Counted from the first letter of the stretch, positions 1-8,878 are shown. The stretch: 64,000 bases of DNA from Bog-756 sp963738545 (GCA_963738545.1 CAVTXA010000007.1:620001-684000), one strand, 5' to 3'. A program made the numbers and translations. Notes: generated by a model not told the origin, from the sequence alone.

Positions 1-113
1 GGTCCGAGCGTCCGGCGGCCGACGGTGGGGTCCGGGACAGCGCCGTCTACTCCATGCTGGATCGGGAGTGGCCGGTCCACCGGCAACGCCTGGTCGACCG
101 CCTCGGGGAGTAG
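1..113 (+). CDS. GNAT-family N-acetyltransferase, C-terminal fragment
   Basis: An open frame enters from the window edge (codons begin at base 3) and stops at 111-113. The visible tail reads RDSAVYSMLDREWP followed by an Arg/Leu-rich end, which matches the C-terminal strand and helix of ribosomal-protein-type GNAT acetyltransferases, where a YS(I/M)L-D-EW motif is usual. Only about 37 residues are visible, so the acetyl-CoA site is not seen and the substrate cannot be named. The assignment rests on this short motif. Confidence 0.6.
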   Translation, partial: SERPAADGGVRDSAVYSMLDREWPVHRQRLVDRLGE

Positions 114-266
114 GTCCCGCCCGTCCCGACCGGTCCCCGACGGCTACGGGGGCCCTGCTTGGCGACGATGCCGCTCGGATCGTGCACCCGCCGACGGGCC
201 AAGCCGAGGGCCCAGGGTTCGGGCCCGCATGGGGGCAGGAGTGGGCGGGAGCGGGGGCCAATCTCC

Positions 267-297
267 CCTCAAGCGACCCGGCCAACGGGTCGATACC
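267..297 (+). promoter_or_regulatory. possible sigma-28 (FliA/WhiG)-type promoter
   Basis: TCAAG at 269-273 and TCGATAC at 290-296 are 16-17 bp apart and resemble the TAAAG...GCCGATA elements used by FliA/WhiG sigma factors. The spacer contains a hairpin (CGACCC at 274-279, GGGTCG at 287-292). It lies about 75 bp before the start of the repeat/CAP-like secreted protein. The rest of 114-371 holds no credible gene. Confidence 0.3.
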
Positions 298-371
298 CAC
301 CCGAGGAGGTAGGGGCGGTCCGCTCGGGTCTGTGCTGTGCCATGGCCTAACCGTTGCGGATCAATCGGGGC

Positions 372-2051
372 ATGATCACGCAGACTTGGACGACGGTGGC
401 GATCGCCGCAGCAGCGGCACTGGCGGCGCACAGCCTGCTGCGACGCGGCATCCTGCGCTCCCTCGGCCGGGCCACCACCCCGGTCGTGGTGGTGGCCTCG
501 TGCCTCGTGGTCGTGGCCGTGGCCCTCACCGGGGCCGGGGTGTCCGGCAGCCCGGGGGCGGCGGACTCGACGGGGTCGGCGTCGGGCGTCCATCCCCTGG
601 TCACTCCGCACAGCGACAGCCAGAGCAACCAGCCCATCGTGGGCATGGCCGCCACCCCCGACGGTGGGGGTTACTGGCAGGTGGCGTCCGACGGTGGTGT
701 GTTCAGCTTCGGCGACGCCGCCTTCCACGGCTCCACCGGCAACATCCACCTCAACCGACCCATCGTGGACATGGCTGCCACCCCCGACGGCGGGGGTTAC
801 TGGCTGGTGGCCTCGGACGGGGGCATCTTCGCCTTCGGCGACGCCGCCTTCCACGGCTCCACCGGCAACATCCACCTCAACCAGCCCATCGTGGGCATGG
901 CGTCCACCCACGACGGCGGGGGCTACTGGCTGGTGGCCTCCGACGGTGGCATCTTCAGCTTCGGTGACGCCGCCTTCCACGGGTCCACCGGCAACATCCA
1001 CCTCAACCAGCCCATCGTGGGCATGGCCGCCGACGCCACCGGCCAGGGCTACTGGCTGGTGGCCTCCGACGGGGGCATCTTCGCCTTCGGCGACGCCGCC
1101 TTCCACGGGTCCACCGGCAACATCCACCTCAACCAGCCCATCGTGGGCATGGCCGCCGACGCCACCGGCCAGGGCTACTGGCTGGTGGCCTCCGACGGGG
1201 GCATCTTCGCCTTCGGCGACGCTCCGTTCCTCGGTTCGATGGGCGGGGCCCCGCTCAACGCCCGGATGGTCACCATGTCCCTGCACCCGACGGGCACCGG
1301 CTACTGGATGGTGGCCTCCGACGGCGGGCTCTTCAGCTTCGGTGCCGCCCCCTTCCTCGGCACGCTGGTCAGCCCGGCTCCGGTCACCAGCCCCGCCCTG
1401 GCCAACCCCCCGGCCAACGTGCCGCCGTCGCCGAACTTCCTCAACGCCTGTTACCCCCACAACACCAGTTCGACCTGCGTGTCCAAGATCATCCAGGCCA
1501 CCACCGCCGCCAGGGCCGGCGAGGGGCTGGGGGCCATGGCCCTGCCCCAGAACTTCAGCGCCCTCACCCCGGCCCAGCAGCTGTTCGTGATCACCGACAT
1601 CGAGCGGGTCGACCGGGGCCTCCCGCCCTTCGTCGGGCTGGTCGACACCTTCAGCAATGACGCCATGGGCGGCGCCCAGGCCAACGTCGACCCCGATCCC
1701 ACCCAGGTCCCGGCCGGCCTGCACCTGGTGGCCTGGGCCAGCAACTGGGCCGAGAACGGCAATCCCCTCGGCTCCAATTACTTCTGGATGTACGACGACG
1801 GCGTGGGTAGCGGGAACATCGACTGCACCGTCGCCGGTCAGTCCGGCTGCTGGGGCCACCGGGACAACATCCTCTCCCTGACCGGCTATCAGCAGCAGTA
1901 CGGGGGGACCCTCCTCATGGGGGCGGCCGAGGCCTACGGCACCACCGCCACCGGGTGGGCGTCCGACGCCGAGCTGCTCGTGCTGGCCACCGGACCGCTT
2001 CCCACGCTCAGCTATACCTGGGCCCAGGCTGTTGCCGCGGGGGCGGGGTAG
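372..2051 (+). CDS. secreted/anchored protein with six propeller-like repeats and a CAP-like C-terminal domain
   Basis: A 559-residue protein. Residues about 1-60 hold two hydrophobic segments (membrane anchor or signal). Residues about 85-335 are six 42-residue repeats of the type PIVGMAATPDGGGYWLVASDGG followed by an F(S/A)FGDAAFHGS strand, as expected for blades of a beta-propeller. Such repeats are common in Acidimicrobiia surface proteins. The C-terminal 200 residues contain NWAENGN and CWGHRDNIL, which resemble the conserved boxes of the CAP/SCP superfamily, and a few Cys that could pair. ATG 372 is chosen; an in-frame TTG at 354 is the alternative. The likely place of action is the cell surface. 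Function is unknown; adhesion, matrix or wall binding is possible. Confidence 0.75.
   Translation: MITQTWTTVAIAAAAALAAHSLLRRGILRSLGRATTPVVVVASCLVVVAVALTGAGVSGSPGAADSTGSASGVHPLVTPHSDSQSNQPIVGMAATPDGGGYWQVASDGGVFSFGDAAFHGSTGNIHLNRPIVDMAATPDGGGYWLVASDGGIFAFGDAAFHGSTGNIHLNQPIVGMASTHDGGGYWLVASDGGIFSFGDAAFHGSTGNIHLNQPIVGMAADATGQGYWLVASDGGIFAFGDAAFHGSTGNIHLNQPIVGMAADATGQGYWLVASDGGIFAFGDAPFLGSMGGAPLNARMVTMSLHPTGTGYWMVASDGGLFSFGAAPFLGTLVSPAPVTSPALANPPANVPPSPNFLNACYPHNTSSTCVSKIIQATTAARAGEGLGAMALPQNFSALTPAQQLFVITDIERVDRGLPPFVGLVDTFSNDAMGGAQANVDPDPTQVPAGLHLVAWASNWAENGNPLGSNYFWMYDDGVGSGNIDCTVAGQSGCWGHRDNILSLTGYQQQYGGTLLMGAAEAYGTTATGWASDAELLVLATGPLPTLSYTWAQAVAAGAG
624..1379 (+). repeat. six tandem 126-bp coding repeats
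   Basis: The unit is exactly 126 bp (42 codons). The marker AACATCCACCTCAAC recurs at 741, 867, 993 and 1119. Units 2-5 are nearly identical in DNA, and the fourth and fifth almost perfectly so. The first and last units have diverged. The near identity indicates recent tandem duplication or gene conversion. Confidence 0.9.
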
Positions 2052-2261
2052 GGCCGGACCGTCGCTCGGCCGCCCCATCCCCCCGGGGCCCCGAGCCGTG
2101 ATCCGGACCTCCCCGGCCCCGCCGGCAGAACGGGTCCCTCCATGAGGACGAGCCCGCAGCGGGTGTCCGGAGCGGGCCCTGGCGTGCCCCTCAGGCAACG
2201 ACCGGGGCGGGGGCGGCGACCATTGGGCACGGACGGGTGGATCCTCTGACAGAATCCCCCC

Positions 2262-2717
2262 ATGTACATCTCGGCCAAGGTGGACTACGCCGTGCGGGCC
2301 CTGTGCACGCTGGCGGACGCCGACGGGCACCCGGTGACCGCCGAGACACTGGCCCGATCCCAGGGTCTCCCGGCCAAGTTCCTCGAGAGCATCCTGAACG
2401 ACATGCGCCGGGCCGGCCTGCTGCTCAGCCAGCGCGGCGCCGAGGGTGGCTACCGGTTGGCCCGCCCATCGTCGGACATCACCGTGGCCGAGGTCATCCG
2501 CCCCCTCGACGGGCCCCTGGCCGAGGTCCGGGGGCTGAGGCCCGAAGCCACCACCTACGAGGGTCCGGCCGAGCGGCTCCAAGAGGTGTGGGTGGCCGTG
2601 CGCGCCAGCCTCCGCAACGTGCTCGAGCAGGTGACCATCGCCGACATCGTCTCGGGAACGCTCCCCCCGTCCGTGCACAAGTTGACCACCGACCCCGAAG
2701 CCTGGCTCTCGCACTGA
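2262..2717 (+). CDS. Rrf2-family transcriptional regulator
   Basis: A 151-residue protein with the typical Rrf2 N-terminus (MYISAKVDYAVRALCTLA) and winged helix (LARSQGLPAKFLESILNDMRRAGLL, then RGAEGGYRLARP). Length is normal for the family. Members that sense through an Fe-S cluster carry three Cys in the C-terminal half (IscR, NsrR). Here the only Cys is at about residue 15, so no such cluster site exists and a different signal is likely. The gene lies 24 bp before a DHA2 exporter on the same strand, which suggests it controls that transporter. No clear operator was identified in the 210-bp upstream gap. Confidence 0.85.
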   Translation: MYISAKVDYAVRALCTLADADGHPVTAETLARSQGLPAKFLESILNDMRRAGLLLSQRGAEGGYRLARPSSDITVAEVIRPLDGPLAEVRGLRPEATTYEGPAERLQEVWVAVRASLRNVLEQVTIADIVSGTLPPSVHKLTTDPEAWLSH

Positions 2718-2741
2718 TCCCCTCCCGGTACGCTCGAGCCC

Positions 2742-4334
2742 GTGACCCCGCCCTGTCCCCCCGGCCACAGCGCCGGGTCCGCCAGCGGCCCGGCATCGGA
2801 GGTCACGTCCGCGGCTGACCACGCGGCCACCGCGGCCGGTCTGGCGAAGACCGACCGGATCATCCTGGCCATCGTGTGCCTGGCCCAGTTCATGGTGGTG
2901 CTGGACATCTCCATCGTGAACGTGGCCCTTCCGTCCATCCAGCGCGACCTGGGCTTCAGCGCCGCCAACCTGCAGTGGGTGGTGACGGCCTACTCGCTGA
3001 CCTTCGGCGGCCTGCTGCTCCTCGGGGGCCGGCTGGCCGACATCTTCGGCCGTCGCCGCATCTTCCTGATCGGACTGGTCCTGTTCACGGGGGCCAGCCT
3101 CCTCGGGGGTTTCGCCGGCAACCAGGCCACCCTCATCGCCGCCCGTGCCCTGCAGGGGGTGGGGGCGGCCGTCCTGTCTCCGGCCACCCTGACCATCCTC
3201 ACCGTCACCTTCACCGAGCAACGGGCCCGGGCCAAGGCGCTCGGGGTGTGGAGTGCGGTGGCCGCCGGGGGTGGGGCCGCCGGCGCCCTGTTCGGAGGGT
3301 TCCTCACCCAGTACCTGTCGTGGCGCTGGATCCTCTTCGTCAACGTCCCCATCGGCGCCGCCCTGTTCGTGTTCGCCCGGATCTACCTGACCGAGTCCCG
3401 CGCCGAGGGGGCGAGGCAGCGCCTCGACGTGGCCGGTTCGGTGACGGTGACCGCCGGCCTCATGATGCTGGTGTACACCATCGTGCACACCGACGAAGTG
3501 GCCTGGACATCCCGCTCGACGCTCGTCACCGGAGCCATCGCCGTCGTCCTCCTGGCCACCTTCGTGCTCATCGAGGCGAAGATCGCCACCAGCCCGCTCG
3601 TCCCGCTCCGGCTCTTCCGGTCCCGGGCCGTCACCGGGGCCAATCTGGTGATGTTCTGCTTCGGTTGCGCCATGTTCGCCATGTGGTTCTTCCTCTCCCT
3701 CTACCTACAGCAGGTCCTCGGTTACGACCCCGTGATCACCGGCCTCACGTTCCTTCCCCAGACGGCGGCGATCGCCGTCGGGGCCACCATCGCCGGTCGT
3801 CTGGCCCCCCGGCTCGGTCCGCGTAACGTCCTGATGGCCGGGGCGCTGTGCAGCGCCGTGGGCCTCTACTGGCTCTCGTTCATCCGGGCCGGGGACACCT
3901 ACTGGACCGGTGCCTGCGGTGGGGGGATCCTGGCCACCTTCGGGATGGGCCTGGCCTTCACCCCCATCGCCCTGTCCGCCACCGGTGGGGTGGCCCCGAG
4001 GGAGGCCGGGCTGGCCTCGGGGTTGGTCAACTCCAGTCGTCAGATCGGCGCCTCCTTGGGCCTGGCCGTGCTGTCCACCGTGGCCGCCACCCGGATCGCC
4101 TCCCTCCTGGACGGCCGGGCGGTCACCGAGGAGGCCAAGAAGATCGCCATGACCGCCGGCTACTCGCGGGGGTTCCTGATCGCCTCGGTGATGGCACTGG
4201 TGGGCGGCCTGCTGGCCTTCATGATTCCGGCCCAGGTGCAGCCGTCGCCCACGGTGACCATCAAAATTCCTGCCGTCGGCGCCGACGGCGCTGGCGGGGC
4301 GCCGGCGGGACCCGCCGCGCTCATCGACCTCTAG
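2742..4334 (+). CDS. MFS transporter, DHA2 (EmrB/QacA) family
   Basis: A 530-residue integral membrane protein with about 14 hydrophobic segments. The first segment carries the family signature VVLDISIVNVALPSIQRDLG, followed by motif A between helices 2 and 3 (GRLADIFGRRR) and motif C in helix 5 (GGGAAGALFGG). These place it in the 14-helix DHA2 drug:proton antiporters. GTG 2742 is the start; about 35 residues precede helix 1. The C-terminus is Ala/Pro-rich and cytoplasmic. Co-transcription with the upstream Rrf2 gene (24-bp gap) is likely. Substrate cannot be deduced. Confidence 0.88.
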   Translation: MTPPCPPGHSAGSASGPASEVTSAADHAATAAGLAKTDRIILAIVCLAQFMVVLDISIVNVALPSIQRDLGFSAANLQWVVTAYSLTFGGLLLLGGRLADIFGRRRIFLIGLVLFTGASLLGGFAGNQATLIAARALQGVGAAVLSPATLTILTVTFTEQRARAKALGVWSAVAAGGGAAGALFGGFLTQYLSWRWILFVNVPIGAALFVFARIYLTESRAEGARQRLDVAGSVTVTAGLMMLVYTIVHTDEVAWTSRSTLVTGAIAVVLLATFVLIEAKIATSPLVPLRLFRSRAVTGANLVMFCFGCAMFAMWFFLSLYLQQVLGYDPVITGLTFLPQTAAIAVGATIAGRLAPRLGPRNVLMAGALCSAVGLYWLSFIRAGDTYWTGACGGGILATFGMGLAFTPIALSATGGVAPREAGLASGLVNSSRQIGASLGLAVLSTVAATRIASLLDGRAVTEEAKKIAMTAGYSRGFLIASVMALVGGLLAFMIPAQVQPSPTVTIKIPAVGADGAGGAPAGPAALIDL

Positions 4335-4346
4335 GGTCCACCCTCC

Positions 4347-5375
4347 TCAGACGGCCCGCTCGATCGGGGGTGGGTGGGCCGCGGACGCCTCGCCTCCGAG
4401 GGGCGACGGGGGTGCGACCTCCTCGGGCGCTCCGGGTGCGTCAGGCCGGCGGACCCGTCGGATGGGGCGGGGCCAGAGGTGCCGGGTCAGCACCACATTG
4501 GACTCGGCGGCGTACACGGTGATCATGGCACCGAGGGCGATCCACCAGATGAGGCCGAGAATGGTGGCGAAGGTCCCGTAGAGGTTGGAGAGGTGCCGCA
4601 GCTGGTGGCTGACCAGCTGGGCCCCGGCGAACTGCAGGAGCGTCCAGCCCACACCACCGATGACCGCACCGGGCCAGACGGCCCGGTCCCGGCGAGGGAG
4701 GTGGACGATGATGGCGAACGCCCCCCAGTACATGAGGATGTTGACGGCCAGCGACAGCGCCAGTCCGATCCACGCGGAGAAGCTCCCCAGGCGTCCGAAG
4801 GCACCCAGGCCGGCCAGTGCGCCCCCGGCGATGAAGCCCACGCCCAGCACGACCAGAAAGCCGGTGGCCCGGGGGATCCAGTGCCAGAAGTCGGGCAGGT
4901 CGTCCCGGTGGATGTCCCAGACCTTGGCCATCATGATCTGGGAGGCACGGCTGAGGCGCATCGAGCCGTAGATCAGCCACAACGTCCCGATCACCAGGGC
5001 TACCAGGTTGGAAGAGGAGAGCTGGTGGACGTTCTTCTTCAGATCGGACCCGAGCACGGGGAACTGCCGGAGGGCGGAGTTGATGATGTCGTCCTGCAGC
5101 CCCGGGTGGCCGTGGAGCACCAGGCCGACCAGGGTGAGCAGCACCAAGAGCATGGGGAACACGGCCAGGAAGGCGGCGTGGGAGATCTGGCCGGCCAGCT
5201 GGCCGGCCCGGTCGTCGGAGTACTTGCGAACCACGGCACAGGGGAACGCGGTCACCGGCCGGCGCTGCTGGCTGCGGTCGATGTGGTCGATGCCCCGGGT
5301 GAAGGCGGCGGTGATGCGGCCCCAGCCCCGCGGAGCGGGGACCGCTACGGGGTCCGGGCCCTCATCGGCCGACAA
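4347..5375 (-). CDS. YihY/BrkB-family membrane protein
   Basis: A 342-residue protein with about six transmembrane segments from residue 65 to 290. It shows family landmarks: FPCAVVRKYSDDRAGQLAGQISHAAFLAVFP at the start of the core (split here as a landmark, residues about 44-74), WLIYGSMRL in the middle and TFATILGLIWW near the end. The start is TTG at 5375, overlapping the end of the upstream synthetase gene by 14 bp. The next in-frame start (GTG at 5255) would cut into the conserved N-terminal helix. The tail is Arg/Pro-rich. No biochemical role is established for this family; it was once misnamed ribonuclease BN. Confidence 0.85.
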   Translation of the reverse strand: MSADEGPDPVAVPAPRGWGRITAAFTRGIDHIDRSQQRRPVTAFPCAVVRKYSDDRAGQLAGQISHAAFLAVFPMLLVLLTLVGLVLHGHPGLQDDIINSALRQFPVLGSDLKKNVHQLSSSNLVALVIGTLWLIYGSMRLSRASQIMMAKVWDIHRDDLPDFWHWIPRATGFLVVLGVGFIAGGALAGLGAFGRLGSFSAWIGLALSLAVNILMYWGAFAIIVHLPRRDRAVWPGAVIGGVGWTLLQFAGAQLVSHQLRHLSNLYGTFATILGLIWWIALGAMITVYAAESNVVLTRHLWPRPIRRVRRPDAPGAPEEVAPPSPLGGEASAAHPPPIERAV

Positions 5376-7077
5376 GGTGCTCCCGGCCGTGCTCGGCGAA
5401 CTCGGCCTGCAGGGCCGACCGGTCGGCCTCGCCCATGGGGTCGTAGTCGAACGTGGCCCCCCGCCGACGGAACACCGGGTCGTCCCCCCGCCACCACCCG
5501 TCCTGGCGCAAGGGGTCCTTGGTCACCCGCCCGCTGGCCGTCTGGGGCAGGGCCCCGGTCACCCGCACGAAGGCCGGGACCCACTTGGTCCCGAGGTCGG
5601 GCTGGGCGGCCAGGAAGGCGGAGAACCTCGCCGGCTCGAAGATCTCACCGGGGAGCAGCTCGACGGCCGCCATGACCTGGTCCCCCGATCGGGGATCGGG
5701 GACCGAGTAGACCACGACCGTGGCCGCCGGCTCGTAGCGGACGAGCACCCGCTCGATGGGACCGGCGGTCAGGTTCTCCGAGTCGACCCGCATCCAGTCG
5801 CCCCGGCGGCCGGCGAAGTAGAAGAACCCGTCCCCGTCCCGGTAGGCCAGGTCCCCGGTCCAGTACCAACCGTTGCGGGTGCGCGCCCCGGTGGCCTCGG
5901 CGTCGCCGTAGTAGCCCTCGAACCCGCTGTGGCCGGAGCGGTTCACGATCTCCCCGACGGCCACCGTGCCGTTGGTCAGGCGCCCGGTGGCATCGAACTC
6001 GGCGGCGGGGCACTCGGCGAGGGTCTCGGGGTCGAGGACGGCCACGTCCTCGTAGGGCCGGCCGAGGGCCCCGACGGGCGTGTCCGGGGACCGGGTGATG
6101 GCCACTCCGCCCTCGCTCGAGCCGTAGCCCTCGGTGAGGACGCAGCCGAAGCGACGCTCGAAGGCGGCCAGGTCGGCCAGCGAGGCTTCGGTGCCGAAGC
6201 CTCGGCGCAACGTGGTGGTGGCGTCGTCGGGGGCGGCCGGGGTGGCCAGCACGTAGGCCAGGGCCTTACCCACGTAGGTGAACGTGGTGGCACCGAAGCG
6301 ACGGATGTCGGCCCCGAAGCCCGACGCCGAGAACCGGCGGGCCAGGGCCACGGTGGCCCCGACCACCAGGGATGGGGCCCACAGGGCCATGAGGGCGTTG
6401 CCGTGGAACAGGGGCATGGTGCAGTAGGCCACGTCGTCGCGCTCGAAGCCGTAGCCTTCGGCGGCGCGTGCGCCGATGGAGGCCAGCCGGCCCTGCGTGC
6501 AGCGCACCGCCTTGGGCGCCCCGGTGGTGCCGGAGGTGAACAAGAGAAGGAAGAGATCCTCGGCCGTCGGAGCCGACGCCGCCACCATGGCCCGGGGATC
6601 GGCTCCACGATGGGCGGTGAGCCGGTCGGCGTACTCGGGGCGATCGATCCGGATGGTGCGGTCGGCGGCCAGACCGAGGTCGAGGCCGTCGAGCAGCGCG
6701 GCACCGTCGGCATCGGTGACCAGCAGCCGGCAGTCGGTGCGACGGATGTCGCCGGCCAGAGCGTCGCCGCGACGGGTGGCGTTGATCCCGACTACCACGG
6801 CACCGGCCAGGGCCGCTCCGCCCAACCAGAAGAGGTACTCGGGCACATTGCCGAGGAGGATGCCGATGTGGAGGGGCCCGTCGGCGTCCCCGGGTCCGCC
6901 GTTCCCGCCGTCGCCGGCCAGCGAGCGGATGAGGGAGGCACGGTCGGCACTGGCCGCCACCACCTGGCCCCAGCTCCACGATTCCTCCTCGAAGCGGAGC
7001 CCTGTATGGTCGTCCCCGGCCCGGGCCACCAACAGGTCGGCCACCGACCGTTCAGGCGCTGGCGGTGGCGAGCTCAT
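5362..7077 (-). CDS. AMP-binding acyl-CoA synthetase (FadD17-like)
   Basis: A 571-residue adenylate-forming enzyme predicted to activate a carboxylic acid through an acyl-AMP to its CoA thioester. Motifs in order: phosphate loop FTSGTTGAPKAV, the core YGSSEGG, the hinge region YWTGDLAYRDGDGFFYFAGR, and the C-terminal TASGRVTKDP bearing the catalytic Lys. The block SENLTAGPIE is typical of the FadD17/FATP-like branch, suggesting a fatty or steroid side-chain acid. ATG 7077 is chosen because it overlaps the upstream thioesterase stop by 4 nt (ATGA), giving translational coupling; the frame is open further upstream but lacks family similarity there. Confidence 0.87.
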   Translation of the reverse strand: MSSPPPAPERSVADLLVARAGDDHTGLRFEEESWSWGQVVAASADRASLIRSLAGDGGNGGPGDADGPLHIGILLGNVPEYLFWLGGAALAGAVVVGINATRRGDALAGDIRRTDCRLLVTDADGAALLDGLDLGLAADRTIRIDRPEYADRLTAHRGADPRAMVAASAPTAEDLFLLLFTSGTTGAPKAVRCTQGRLASIGARAAEGYGFERDDVAYCTMPLFHGNALMALWAPSLVVGATVALARRFSASGFGADIRRFGATTFTYVGKALAYVLATPAAPDDATTTLRRGFGTEASLADLAAFERRFGCVLTEGYGSSEGGVAITRSPDTPVGALGRPYEDVAVLDPETLAECPAAEFDATGRLTNGTVAVGEIVNRSGHSGFEGYYGDAEATGARTRNGWYWTGDLAYRDGDGFFYFAGRRGDWMRVDSENLTAGPIERVLVRYEPAATVVVYSVPDPRSGDQVMAAVELLPGEIFEPARFSAFLAAQPDLGTKWVPAFVRVTGALPQTASGRVTKDPLRQDGWWRGDDPVFRRRGATFDYDPMGEADRSALQAEFAEHGREHLVGR

Positions 7078-7886
7078 CGGGCCACCTCCACGAGCAGGTT
7101 CTGGACGGCCCGGCCGATGCGCCCCTCTCCGTCCCACAAGGCCGACTCCGCCGTCCCGATGCCCGGGGCCCCGAACCGGGTGCGGGCATCCAGGCACACC
7201 CACTCCCCCACCGGGGGGCGGTGGATCGACACGGTGAGGTCGGGGTTGATGAACAGGTGGTTCGACCCGAACGGGAGCTCGGCCCCCACGCCGTTTCCGA
7301 AGTCGGCGGCCGCTGCCGCCCGCTGCCACGGTGAGGGTTGCTCACCCAGGACGACGGGGACCTGCAGCCGGATCCACACCGTGGCCGGGCCCGGGCGCTC
7401 GAACGCCCCGTCCACGTAACGCATGGCCACGCCCTCGCTGTGAAAGGCGCGGGACTCACCCGGGATCCCCGGCCGCGGCGTCCCCTCCTCGGCAGGGCGC
7501 GGCGCCTCGTCCTCGGGCACCGAGGGACGGAGGGGCGCCTCGCCCCGGGCCGTCCGGATGCGCAGAGCCCGTGACCAGGCCACCTCCACGCCGTCGGCCT
7601 CGACGACGGTGTCGATGAGCTGGACCTTCCGCCCCGGGCGCACCACCGTGGTGGACACGCGGAGCGGGGCGAGGGGCACGGGCCGGAGCAGCTCCAGGGT
7701 GATGCGAACCAGCTGCAGATCCTGGCCCCCCTCAACGGCCTCGGCCGCCCGGGCCACGAGTGCGGCCACCGGTCCCCCGTGGAGCGCACCTGGCTCCCAG
7801 GGGCCCCGGGAGTACTCGGTCGGCACCACGTGATCGCCGTCGGCCACGAAGAGGGCGGCGGCGTCGTCGGAGCTGGAGTCGGTCAC
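7074..7886 (-). CDS. acyl-CoA thioesterase-like double-hotdog protein
   Basis: A 270-residue protein. The N-terminal hotdog helix is visible in PWEPGALHGGPVAALVARA and the second half contains NHLFINPDLTVSIHRPPVGEW, as in TesB-like proteins of about 265-280 residues. These hydrolyse acyl-CoA thioesters. Start GTG 7886 (VTDSSSDD) fits the family N-terminus; the frame is open upstream without similarity. The stop overlaps the start of the acyl-CoA synthetase gene by 4 nt, so the cell may balance activation and hydrolysis of one acyl-CoA from one transcript. An Arg/Pro-rich insert lies between the two hotdog halves. Confidence 0.8.
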   Translation of the reverse strand: MTDSSSDDAAALFVADGDHVVPTEYSRGPWEPGALHGGPVAALVARAAEAVEGGQDLQLVRITLELLRPVPLAPLRVSTTVVRPGRKVQLIDTVVEADGVEVAWSRALRIRTARGEAPLRPSVPEDEAPRPAEEGTPRPGIPGESRAFHSEGVAMRYVDGAFERPGPATVWIRLQVPVVLGEQPSPWQRAAAAADFGNGVGAELPFGSNHLFINPDLTVSIHRPPVGEWVCLDARTRFGAPGIGTAESALWDGEGRIGRAVQNLLVEVAR

Positions 7887-8012
7887 GGCGCGAGGATACC
7901 GGCGCGTCTCGTCGGCGACCTCGCCTACCATCGGGGCCACGCCGTGCGGCCGTGCATACCGGGGCATCTGCGACCGGCCACGACGGGGCCGCCGAACCAC
8001 ATGGGGAGAATC

Positions 8013-8396
8013 ATGGGATCAGGGACAGCAGCCATCGACATCGACGCACCGGCCGACGAAGTCTGGAAGGTGGCCGGCGACTTCGGCGGCATCGCCGCGT
8101 GGATGCCCGGCATCGAGTCGTGCCGGGTCGAGGGCGACGACCGCATCATCGGCCTGATGGGTATGAGCGTCACCGAGCACCTGGTGGCCAGGGACGACAC
8201 GACACGGTCCCTCACCTACGCCATTGCCGACGGGGCACCGGTCGAGAGCCATGAGGCGGTGATCACCGTCGTCCCGACCGGGGCGACCTCCCACGTCACG
8301 TGGGATGTCGCGGCCACCCCCGACGAGATGGCCGACCTGATGGTCGGTCTCTACCAGCAGGCGCTCGAGGCCCTGAAGGCCCACGTCGAGGCATGA
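8013..8396 (+). CDS. SRPBCC (START/polyketide-cyclase-like) family protein
   Basis: A 127-residue protein with the usual first strand and helix (IDIDAPADEVWKVAGDFGGIAAWMPGI) and the long C-terminal helix (MADLMVGLYQQALEALKAHV) of the Bet v1-like ligand-binding fold. ATG 8013 is preferred over ATG 8001 because GGGGAGAATC sits directly before it. Its stop overlaps the next SRPBCC gene by 4 nt. The fold binds hydrophobic ligands; the specific ligand or reaction is unknown. The divergent acyl-CoA thioesterase/synthetase pair upstream makes a lipid-related role plausible. Confidence 0.8.
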   Translation: MGSGTAAIDIDAPADEVWKVAGDFGGIAAWMPGIESCRVEGDDRIIGLMGMSVTEHLVARDDTTRSLTYAIADGAPVESHEAVITVVPTGATSHVTWDVAATPDEMADLMVGLYQQALEALKAHVEA

Positions 8397-8878
8397 CGGG
8401 CCCCGCCGCCCGTCCACCGGCCGGACCGCGTGGACGGTGGTCCGCCGGGGCCACGGCCCGGTCGTCGGCACCGGTGGAGGAGGTCTGGCCCCTCATCGGT
8501 GAGGCGCGCCGGTGGACGGAGTGGTCGTTCCTCGACCGGGCCGAGCTGGAGCGGGATGGAGCGCCGGTGCCCGACGGGGTCGGCGCCCTGCGCCGGTTCA
8601 CGAGGCACGGCGTCGGCTCGACCGAGGAGGTGGTGGTCTACGAGCCGCCCCGGCATCTGGGGTACGCCATCGTGAAGGGATTCCCGGTCCGTCACTACCG
8701 GGCCGACGTGACGTGCACGGCCGATGGGCCCGGCACCGTCATCGCCTGGTCGGCCACCTTCGACGAGAAGTTCCCCGGGACCGGACGCCTAATGGTCCTG
8801 GTGGTGAGCCGGCTGATCCGCGGGTTCGCCACCGCGGCCGCCCGTTACGCCGAACAACAGCACACGCCCCCCGCCTGA
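8393..8878 (+). CDS. SRPBCC family protein, second of a tandem pair
   Basis: A 161-residue protein starting at ATG 8393, overlapping the previous stop (ATGA). It has the SRPBCC helix-grip pattern: SSAPVEEVWPLIGEARRWTEW near the N-terminus, GALRRFTRHG and VVVYEPPRHLGYAIVKG strands in the middle, and a C-terminal helix (RLIRGFATAAARYAEQ). It is not a close copy of its upstream neighbour. The pair is probably co-expressed. Ligand and function are unknown. Confidence 0.8.
   Translation: MTGPAARPPAGPRGRWSAGATARSSAPVEEVWPLIGEARRWTEWSFLDRAELERDGAPVPDGVGALRRFTRHGVGSTEEVVVYEPPRHLGYAIVKGFPVRHYRADVTCTADGPGTVIAWSATFDEKFPGTGRLMVLVVSRLIRGFATAAARYAEQQHTPPA

Noticed and set aside
624..1379. CRISPR array
   Set aside because: The 126-bp periodic repeats are coding, in frame and without unique spacers.
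144..3488. 1114-residue open frame on the minus strand
   Set aside because: It runs antisense through the repeat protein, Rrf2 and MFS genes and reads as His/Gly/Arg-rich low-complexity sequence. It is a GC-driven shadow.
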